NCBI GenBank assembly: GCA_020636215.1
Contig: JACJYG010000006.1
Span: forward strand, 1,116,001-1,180,000
DNA: 64,000 bases
Origin: Lewinellaceae bacterium
Lineage (GTDB): Bacteria > Bacteroidota > Bacteroidia > Chitinophagales > Saprospiraceae
Direction: 5' to 3'
The notes beneath the pieces were generated by a model. That model ran no database searches. It worked only from the letters and a program-made list of their open reading frames with translations, and was not told where the DNA came from. Within the stretch, counting starts at the first letter, position 1. Each line of letters starts with the position of its first letter. Shown here one piece after another: positions 19,001 through 24,200 of this stretch. The position numbers and the translations under genes are program-made.

Positions 19001-20605
19001 CTGGTATTTCAGTTGCAGCCCTTGCCACCTAATACGGATATCGACGGTGACGGCAATTATGATATTGCCGGAGTAGGTGTTTGGGCCAACGATTTTACGT
19101 CGTATATGTCGGATTGCAGTGATGACACCCTCGCCATTTCCATTAATCTGGTTGGCGATACACCGGATATCAACCAACATGCCATATACTTCACCTGTGG
19201 GGATACCGGTTTGGTGGCCATCGAGGTTTATGTTTGGGATAGCGCCTACAACCCCTATGCTGTGCAGCCGGATGGAACGGTGGGCGGCCCCAATTATGGT
19301 GTTTGTGAAACCTACGTACTGATTCAGGATAGCAATAACCATTGCGTAACAGCTGCAACCGGCCCCATGATGGCGGGCCTGATTGCGAGGGAAGATGCTA
19401 TGGGGGTAGAAAATGTTGAGGTTTCGCTCAGTGGCCAAATGAATTTGCAGATGCTGACGGCAGTGGATGGAACTTATGAGTTTAATGACCTGGAGCCGGG
19501 TTATGATTACACCCTGGCGCCCTATCTGAATACGGACCACCGCAACGGAGTGTCTACACTCGATTTGGTGAAAATACAGCAGCACTTGTTGGGAACCGCT
19601 TTGCTGGGTAGCCCTTATAAGATGATCGCCGCTGACGCCAACCACTCTGGAGCCATTACTACGCTGGATATGATCCAGATCCAGCAACTGATTCTGGGCG
19701 TGATCCTGGAATTTCCAAACAATACGAGCTGGCGATTTGTGTCGGCCTCTTACGTCTTTCCGGTTCCAGGGAATCCCTGGTTTGCACAATTCCCGGAAGT
19801 GATCAATGTGAACAACCTCAACTTCAACCTTTTGGCCAATAACTTCGTGGCTATCAAGATAGGCGATGTCAACAACTCTTCAATAACGACCAGTTTGCAG
19901 GGCGTTGAGGAACGCAATTTTGAAGGAGTGTTCCAACTCAGTACGCCGGAGCGGAAGCTGTCGGGCGGCGAAGTGGTGGAAGTACCCATCACTGCAAAGC
20001 AGTTGGCGGCTATTCGGGGCTATCAGTTTACGCTGGAGTTCGACCCCCGGGCCTTACAATTGCTGGATGTAAAGTACGGATTGGCGGATGAATACAGCCT
20101 TGGCCTGCATGCCGTACAGGAAGGCTACCTTACCGCCAGTTGGTACTGGAAAGATGATTTGGCCGTTGACAAGGAGGAAGAGGACCCCGTTTTATTCACC
20201 CTTATTTTCCGATCCCAATCGGACGCCATGTTGAGTGAAAAGCTAAAGTTGAGTTCTCAGTATACCGTGGCTGAGGCTTACAGTCAGGGCTTCGGCCTGG
20301 AGCAGGTAGCGCTGAACTTCGAAGGAGGAGTGGAAAAAGCCCGGGTTTTCAGGCTTTACCAGAACCGCCCGAACCCATTCAGCCAGGAAACCCTTATTGG
20401 GTTTGAATTACCACAGGCAGGAAACGCAACTTTGAGTATCTTTGATATCAGTGGGCGATTGATCAAAGTGTATGAAGGTTCTTTCAGTCAGGGATACAAC
20501 GAGATAGTAGTGCAGCGGCAGGAATTGCCGGCGAGCGGTGTGTTGTATTACCGGCTGCAGATGGGCCGGGAAGTGGCCAGCAGAAAAATGATCCTGCTGG
20601 AGTAA
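7079..20605 (+). CDS. Giant T9SS-secreted surface protein with 15 DUF11 repeats
   Basis: 4508 residues. A signal peptide (WRLAIAGLLAMFLVNTGANG, about 21-40) is followed by an SdrD-B-like domain (GGFVWKDENNNGLFE), two related jelly-roll-like modules, a second SdrD-B-like domain (LGNLAWEDENGNGVQ), then 15 DUF11 repeats of about 142 residues (about 828-3010). HYR/Ig-like modules rich in Cys pairs follow (about 3010-4110), then a carboxypeptidase-regulatory-like segment, a dockerin-like pair of calcium motifs (LDLVKIQQHLLG, ADANHSGAITTLDMIQIQQ; about 4156-4220), a cohesin-like beta domain and a T9SS type A sorting domain (about 4423-4508, YQNRPNPFSQET). It is inferred to be an adhesin or structural cell-surface filament exported by T9SS. 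The next gene is a paralogue without the DUF11 array. Confidence 0.92.
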   Translation: MRVGYTAPQPKQAVARSGGLWRLAIAGLLAMFLVNTGANGQCNIQFDDIAVNCDYSNGATSFTVDVQLSWSFAPGTSLELTVGSQTQTISGLSPNGSHTFTGFTLSTPAYGYPVLARITGPAGCLAAQTIDAIACTPACSDADDAIGGFVWKDENNNGLFEGEPGQPNVKVEVYDCEGALTGTTYTNADGQWGISGLSTTEEYRVEFSASQISGIFPARMSADNGTTVQFATAGNCAVNTAFVDESAAEDCSNPDNAGSPNCVEGFNKLDWSQFSNGAIPFPAPPYAQAVGQDNIYWSRSTDDATAYAHRVYHMVYGGADAFYYLEMDADNTANTSPNGIGVVFSFARPVGRLSFTVLDIDITGNAIDRVGVQGYLGGVPAELSTSDINAGDKVSVLEPDLFEGTAEVDDASTSGNVTITFSTPVDQVAISFSPTASGAANPDVQAIGIGDISWCEEPIAIAPACTHILDWMSFQDGNTSPMPYDMDGMAVNLSQNDPNGIAASGGFEVDNDRTPQGGQRGFWPMTIDASSPGQYVENIFTFGLPVEQLSFSILDIDQDNGLNGPGQAFQDQVSVHGFREGSEVSLSLSDIIVVTGTQNGSVQVLNPNTYLGDGALVNSVSPDGNVRIAFQDAVDSLVIRFAAGPDGPANPGIQSVGVSDLNFCICRPMPVQLGNLAWEDENGNGVQDACEGPIVGLPVTLFDGAGQLLATTATDDEGEYHFTASGTPGEYWAVDGQVAANTQYYIVFGDDNSNPDDQFVVVNGKAYEPTLRQAGIGSTPYKNDSDPDPDNPSDNMPGSIPDGLPYINVISGGAGQANHTFDAGFREVYFDLALRKTINTELTPPPFIPGQLVTFTITLYNQGFLNAFNLGVVDYLPPGLTLVDTDNWYKVGSTLLYQGDFPELAPGDSLALDITFRINNNFPGGTITNAAEIYRAGNDLYALDIDSHPDLTKNNDGGGAPGTPADNAILGDGTGAVNSPNAITDEDDHDVEQITVESVPMFDLALELSLAGSGPFYPGDNITFNIEVINEGILEASTVYLNNYIPNGLILNDPNWTANNGAASLNTPIDVIAPGQSAFRQITFRISPTFSGATLTDVAEIASAMNADWIDDQDSTPGNNDPQEDDQDSEVVPITPVFDLALEKTVVSPGPFSPGNQVTFQIKVTNEGSVAAKNIQISDYIPQGLVLNHASWTASGGVATLNTLIPNLAPGNSATRQITFTISPNFTGASIKNTAEIKSASNTPGLNDQDSTPNNQSNQEDDDGAASISVQQGTPVFDLSLKKELNTPLPGSGLFQPGDFVSFSLSVTNEGNVPANYVQIADYLPAGLQLADVNWIPYGNIVVLAAPITSLDPGQTVTVSIGLTISDSFTGDVLINNAEIYLADNAALLDDVDSTPGNGLENGEDDESAFKIQVGQEPITFDLALVKRLRTALTPGPFQAGSTVTFGIQVRNEGQLPAQNVEVIDYIPNGLILADANWTQVGNTARRNLPVASLLPGEASLMEITFTISSNFTGTSITNRAEIGLATNAEGMQDQDSTPGNNSTQEDDDDTAVITVVQVYDLALSKTVNTSLTPGPFHPGGQVTYNLTIYNQGTLPASNITLYDYFAPGLIINDPNWVFMGGNVLRYNLPIAQLGPGQSTTVSITFTIGQVANGSSLTNCAELGASTNVNNQPDVDSNPGNGSHDEDDDDAVDIVIVNPKIFDLALSKTLNTSDTPGPFLPGSAVSFQITVTNEGDEIAQNILVEDYIPTGLILTDPAWSALGSVARCNTPVSSLAPGASISMTISFIISPAFTGASLTNFAEVAAAGNAFGLTDQDSTPGNGSAGANEDDFDSATISVLQQEFDLALTKEVKTSVTPGPFAPGSTVTFQINIVNQGDLTAQNIQVRDYFPAGLILADPNWTSVGNVAERLFSIPSLAPGGSTSVDVTFTIAPSFAGSNLTNYAEVSSAFNVVGLDDIDSTPGNGSLGPDEDDYDGATLTVLQQQFDLALTKELKTSATPGPFVPGSTVTFRITVTNQGDLAAQSISIRDYVPLGLILADNNWTANGTTATYNSPLTNLQPGASTSVDITFTISPNFTGSAITNFAEIGGASNSLGFADVDSTPGNGSAGANEDDFDSAVISVIQQQFDLALTKVLKTSATPGPFVPGSTVTFQITVTNQGGLAAQSVSVRDYVPLGLILADPNWTANGTTATYNSPITNLQPGASTSVDITFTISANFTGSAITNFAEIGAATNTYGLGDMDSTPGNGSAGPNEDDFDSAVIAVIQQQFDLALIKELKVSDTPGPFVPGSTVTFRITVTNQGGLAAQSVQVRDYIPLGLILADANWTANGATATYNSPIASLQPGASSSVDITFTVAANFIGASITNYAEIGAATNIYGLGDIDSTPGNSSAGSNEDDYDSAVISIIQQQFDLALAKDLKTSATPGPFYPGSTVTFRISVTNQGGITAQSVQLRDYIPLGLVLADANWTANGTTAIYNSPITNLAPGATVGVDITFTIAPNFSGAVITNFAEIGTATNAPGLGDVDSTPGNGSAGANEDDFDSAVISVVQQQFDLALAKDLKTSATPGPFYPGSTVTFRISVTNQGGITAQSVQLRDYIPLGLVLADANWTANGTTAIYNSPITNLAPGATVGVDITFTIAPNFSGALITNFAEIGTATNAPGLGDVDSTPGNGSAGANEDDFDSAAINISQQTFDLALVKELNSSVTPGPFNPGSTVTFRITVTNQGGLTAQNIGLRDFIPLGLQLADPSWTASAGNTAVRSNAIASLPPGASTSVDITFTIQAGFTGSSITNFAEINSASNIPGLNDVDSTPGNGAAGANEDDYDNALILVTPAPIPDFDLALTKQLNTAVTPGPFSPGSAVTFSITVYNQGDVPAYNVEITDYIPTGLALSGSGWVQSGSTATRVIPGPIAANGGQATVDISFVINAGFTGPSITNYAEISAADDDTVVGNTPPVDVDSHYDNNNTNDAGGQPNSPADNAITGDGTGQPGSGLAATDEDDHDPAFIYVNIGNCDGQIAGANGFVKLCPTCSPDNLPVDLFGALGGNPSPGGAWTNNSGVNVSLADPSNVNFAGVPAGTYTFTYTVTGQPGCPPASAIVTVELNSISNYGCNDQVNVSFGTSCEIDVIPDMILEGNDYCMDVLSVNLIAPNGASIGNTITPAQIGQQLIAEVLDPYCGLVCWGYVSVDDHVPPPITCPVQDVDLICVDKDSIFNNPASLAITGQPTIVDNCGLNNTTTFQDAMVMTPDCADQLINRAFTVTDPAGNSSVCTQVITIRKPTLGDVIAPPALPVIACDASYVMDQNGNPDPSETGFPTVQTYFGIYPLNQTLCNVGATYEDAPPITVCEGTIKIIRTWTVLDWCASGGSNIQTYTQIIKVGDVEGPQVSCPNVDYDGDGQADPLQFSTAPYDCTAAFQAPLPGVSDNCSSWEVETDIVTDQIVPITNQYGIITGYDTVAVILASIDPGEPRFVSGIPVGCHRFRYKVTDDCNNFTVLECDFCVVDDIEPTAVCNDDLHISLGGGGFARVFATDVNEGSTDNCAIDTFLVRRLINYDLSTCEPVAPYYSDWAAYADFTCCDAGLTVTIELKVIDIYGNENICWLDVLIEDKIRPNCVAPPNVSISCPDVPDGLDPTDINDLQALFGEATATDDCGVATVEELPPTANLGTCGDGSIVRRFRATDEAGNQSQNTCQQVITITEEFNYEIKFPKDAVTDCVAPAPDTLLYTSFGCDLLSVSVTDEIFTPLPGSGSPECYKIFRTFRVLDWCEYDGISNALTIGRNEDCDATPGDEDVWVLRRPNGAYVDRDNNHINTIPAFGAKGTTCDGTTNPTGYWRTTSSVGFWEYTQIIKVMDSTPPQVSFTIPDPFCSYDTVNCTGNVQYPFTVFENCSPTGIEIQVFLDANADGTPDQDLTNTGALTGSYPNYMIQGAFPLGAHAFIVQAQDGCGNNTSSEALPFTVVDCEPPAFTCLNGLVFQLQPLPPNTDIDGDGNYDIAGVGVWANDFTSYMSDCSDDTLAISINLVGDTPDINQHAIYFTCGDTGLVAIEVYVWDSAYNPYAVQPDGTVGGPNYGVCETYVLIQDSNNHCVTAATGPMMAGLIAREDAMGVENVEVSLSGQMNLQMLTAVDGTYEFNDLEPGYDYTLAPYLNTDHRNGVSTLDLVKIQQHLLGTALLGSPYKMIAADANHSGAITTLDMIQIQQLILGVILEFPNNTSWRFVSASYVFPVPGNPWFAQFPEVINVNNLNFNLLANNFVAIKIGDVNNSSITTSLQGVEERNFEGVFQLSTPERKLSGGEVVEVPITAKQLAAIRGYQFTLEFDPRALQLLDVKYGLADEYSLGLHAVQEGYLTASWYWKDDLAVDKEEEDPVLFTLIFRSQSDAMLSEKLKLSSQYTVAEAYSQGFGLEQVALNFEGGVEKARVFRLYQNRPNPFSQETLIGFELPQAGNATLSIFDISGRLIKVYEGSFSQGYNEIVVQRQELPASGVLYYRLQMGREVASRKMILLE
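9560..16110 (+). repeat. Coding array of 15 DUF11 repeats
   Basis: Each unit opens with a variant of FDLAL-K-L-T---TPGPF-PGS-VTF-I-V-NQG and closes with an acidic motif of the form DSTPGNGS---EDD-D. Openings can be counted at 15 positions. Repeats 9 to 14 keep an exact period of about 426 bp (142 codons), with greater divergence at both ends of the array, as expected for expansion from the middle. The acidic inter-repeat motifs (DSTPGN...NEDDFDSA) look like calcium-binding linkers. Confidence 0.9.
14308..15139 (+). repeat. Near-identical tandem duplication of two DUF11 units
   Basis: The unit starting at 14311 and the unit starting at 14737 are nearly identical in DNA over about 400 bp, differing at only a handful of positions (for example ctacggg/ctaaggg, ggggcagtg/ggggcattg, gatgtgg/gatgtag). 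Neighbouring units are far more diverged. This marks a recent unequal exchange or gene conversion. Confidence 0.9.
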
Positions 20606-20638
20606 ACGCTTTGGAAAAGTAACAAGTTGGGACGACGA

Positions 20639-20674
20639 CACTAAGGGGGTTGCCATTGGTCAGGCCCCTTAGTG
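20639..20674 (+). terminator. Hairpin after the giant gene
   Basis: CACTAAGGGG (20639-20648) pairs perfectly with CCCCTTAGTG (20665-20674) around a 16-base loop, 34 bases after the stop. There is no clear U-run, so it may act as a terminator or as a 3'-end stabiliser. Confidence 0.6.
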
Positions 20675-20988
20675 CGTAAATGACAAATGGTTTTCAGAGA
20701 ATGAATGACTGGAAGTTGGTTTTTTCTACTGATTTTGGCATTTTTGTTGTGCCAATGGGCAAACAAGAACGCCTTCACCTCTTTTCCGGAAAATCTCTGA
20801 ACCCCCTATTTTCCCGGCAAACCGATTAATAAGTAGGCTCTTCCGCCAGGTCCCGTCCCATGAATAAAACCCAGTTTAAAAGAGGGCTTTAAGTGGACGC
20901 TGCTTGCAGCCAATGTCCAACAAGCGGCCCTGAATTTGTTTTTTGATACCCAAGCGTTAAGCACAGTAGTTATTTTTTTTGACCCTGA
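20675..20988. other. Intergenic region without recognised content
   Basis: Between the hairpin and the palindromic element. Reading frames through it are short, lack start context and are not supported. No promoter match of good quality was found. Confidence 0.4.
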
Positions 20989-21149
20989 GGAGCTGTTTGA
21001 ATTTAGTCCTTCAGTTTTATTATGCCTCTTTTTCCGCCACTCTGCGGCTTTTTTTCGCCCCGTACCTATGGGTACGAGGCTCAAAAAGAGCCTTGATTGA
21101 CGAAAAAATAGCCTATAATAAATTCTAAAAACCAAATTCAAACAGCTTC
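20989..21149. repeat. Palindromic intergenic element, family P1, copy a
   Basis: About 160 bp with inverted ends: AGCTGTTTGAATTTAGT (20991-21007) against ACCAAATTCAAACAGCT (21131-21147). Inner parts also pair (ATTATGCCTCTTTTT against AAAAAATAGCCTATAAT) around a central hairpin CGTACCtatGGGTACG. It shares its end and its central hairpin plan with the element at 56922-57091. The form suggests a non-autonomous mobile element (MITE-like) or a structured intergenic repeat. Confidence 0.7.
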
Positions 21150-21214
21150 TGATATTCGTAACACTATGTTCAGGACAGCTGAATACGTATGAACCAAGGA
21201 TTAAAGACTTTGCC

Positions 21215-24200
21215 ATGCACAAATATGTTTTGTTGGCGCTTAGTTTCTTGTTGGCTTTTGCTGTAAAACAAGGAGCCCTTCAGCAAGGAGGTGGGATGAT
21301 TGTGGAAAGCCGGTTCAGGAGTTGCAACCCTGATACGGTTGCGCCGATTATCATCTATCCAGCGCAGGGCCTGGTGGCCCAACTTAACCCTTGTGATGAC
21401 AGCCGGTCTGCCGTATTTTTCTTTGATATTTCCGCTTCCGACGAATGTGACCCTTCTCCTCAGATCGATATCAGTATTGACGCTAGCGCCGGTTCTTCCC
21501 TTTACCTGGACAACCCTTTCGGCAGCACTTATATAGCCCTGGCCGGGCCGGGCAATTATGCACTGGCTATAACGGCCACTGATGCCTCCGGCAATACCCG
21601 GCAGGAAGATTTTTCTATTGAAGTGGTTCAGGACGCCCCTTCGCCTGCCAACGCCGCCTGTAATGATACCGTCATTGTCAATCTGGGCGCCAACTGCCAG
21701 CGCCTGGTGGTTGCGGATATGATCCTGGAAGGCAGCCTGGGCTGCCTGCTCAATGAACAGTTCCGCATTCAGATCGAAGATAACAATCCAGCCAATGGGA
21801 GTATCCTGGACGGCGCTGGGTTTTTTCCCTACCAGATACAGCCTGGACAACCCCTGCCGGTTCAGGGTTTTCAGAGCGTCTTTTCACCCTCAGCCTGGCT
21901 TAGCCACGTGGATCTGTCGGGGCAGGTGCAATTCACGGCTGCATCCGATTCCCTGCTGATGGAAGGCAGCTCCTCTTCTGCTTTTGCTGCTGCAGTGCTC
22001 CCATTTGGATACAACGGCGGGCTGTCTTTTCATTGGGGCGCCGCGAACCTGGGTAGCGGAAGCTTCTCCGGGATGATCCTGGATGCTTCCGGCGGATTGG
22101 TGACGGCCTTCTCCACCCAGACACTTCCTTCCGGGCAGGTAAACCTGCCGGTGGAGGCCGGCTACCGGCTGGTGCTTTATCTGGAATCTGCCGATGGAGG
22201 AAACGCCAATGCCCTGCCACGGGCCTGGCTAACGAATTGGGCCTTCAACTTCGAACCTTTGAATATCACAGGGTTGCCTGCCTGCTGGGGTGTGATCGAT
22301 GCTCGTGATGCCGCACCACCGGCGCTAATCTGTCCGGACAATACAGATATGGCCATTTTGGATACCGAAGTGCAGCTTCTTTCCGGAGAACTGGAAGCAT
22401 CCGACCCCCTGATCAACACTGCATTGTATTCCTGCCTGATCCAGAACTTTGCTGTCAGTGGCGACCGCTATTACGAGCTCATCGCTTTTGAAGTAAGCCA
22501 GGCGGACATCTATACTTTTATTCTGAACGCTGATTTTGATACCGGGGACGGCGATATGGCCCTGTTTCAAGGCAGTTTCAACCCGGATCAACCGTGCAGC
22601 AATATCCTGGCGCAGGCCGACTTTCCGCAACCTGCCAACCCATTGGGTGGTGGGTTTAGTGATCCATTTATTCGAGTGAACCTGCCGTTGCGCCCCGGCC
22701 AGGTGTACTACCTGCTTACTACCACGGACACCCCCGGTGCGCAGGGTGCTTATGAGTACGTTGTGCTGAGTGATAGTACGGGGCAAATTACCGGTTTCCC
22801 GTTTGCTACCCTGAGTATTGCTTATCCTTTATTTTGCCAGGACTATGGCCTGATCCTTAATGAAGAAGAAAGCCTGGCCTGGACGGGTGCTCCGGAAGCT
22901 CCGGACAATTGCTCGACGGCGACGGTCATTTTTGACGATGTACTGGAGCAGGCTGGCGATTGCAGCGATGCTGTTTTATCGCGCACTTTTACGGCCACAG
23001 ATGCAGCCGGTAATTCGGTGAGTTGTGTACAACAGATCACCTTTCGACGGCCTACCGTTGATGATGTGACCTTGCCGCCCTTTACGGCGCCGATCGAATG
23101 CGATGAGCCTTTCCCCCTGGATGAATTCGGCAACCCTTCGCCCGAAATGACCGGTTTCCCATTTCTGCTCACTGCCAGCGGCATAATTGACCTTAGAGAT
23201 AGTTATTGCAACCTGGGCGCCACCTATCAGGATGGCCCACTCATCGATATTTGCCCCCTTTCCTATAAATTTATTCGCAGCTGGAGTTTGGTCGATTGGT
23301 GTGACCCGACGAGTAATATCTCTTTCAATCAAGTCATTAAGGTTGGCGATTTTACGGCGCCTGAGGCCAGCTGCCCTCTGGTGGACCTGACAGGGGATGG
23401 CTTTCCGGACTCCCTCATCTATCCAACCGGGCCTTTCGATTGTACGGCTGCGTTCGGTGTTCCCCTGCCTATTGTGTCGGACAATTGTTCGCCCGTTTTC
23501 ATCACCACGGAGATCGTAACGGACCAGTCCACCGTCTTGTTCGATAACAATGGCCAGCCCATTGATACGGTATGGGAAACCGTGGTGCTGGCCACCATCC
23601 TGCCGAATGCGCCGAACCGGTTTGTGGCGGACATTCCGGTAGGTTGCCACCGTTTTCGATTTATCGTGAAGGACGAATGCAATAACACGGCGGCCATAGA
23701 GTGTGGGTTCTGTGTGGAAGATCAAATTAACCCGACGGCTATTTGCGATGATAATATTCATGCCAACCTGGGCGCGCAGGGCAACCTTCGTTTATTTGCC
23801 GGCAATATCAATGAAGGCAGTAACGACAATTGCGGCATAGCCAGCCTTCAGGTGCGGCGGAAGGTGTCCTTAGATCCAGATTGCAACAGTGTTGCGTCCT
23901 ATTTTACCCCCTGGGGTGATTTTATAGATTTCGATTGTTGTGATGCCGGGAGGGAAGTTGTCGTAGAGTTAAAAGTGGTGGATACAGCGGGCAATGAAGA
24001 TATCTGTACGGATACCCTGTTGGTGGAAGATAAGCTGAAACCGGACTGTGTGCCGCCACCGGCCATCAATATCTATTGTGACGAACTGCCCTACGATTTT
24101 GATCCATTGGATACCATCCAGTTACAGGCAGTTCTGGGATCGGCCGTCGCGGAGGATAACTGCCTGGGCTGGGCGGAGGAACTGCCTCCTGCGGTCAACC

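Noticed and set aside
20806..21222. 138-residue minus-strand frame between the two surface-protein genes
   Set aside because: It runs through the P1 palindromic element and into the start of the next gene, and has no protein-like features.
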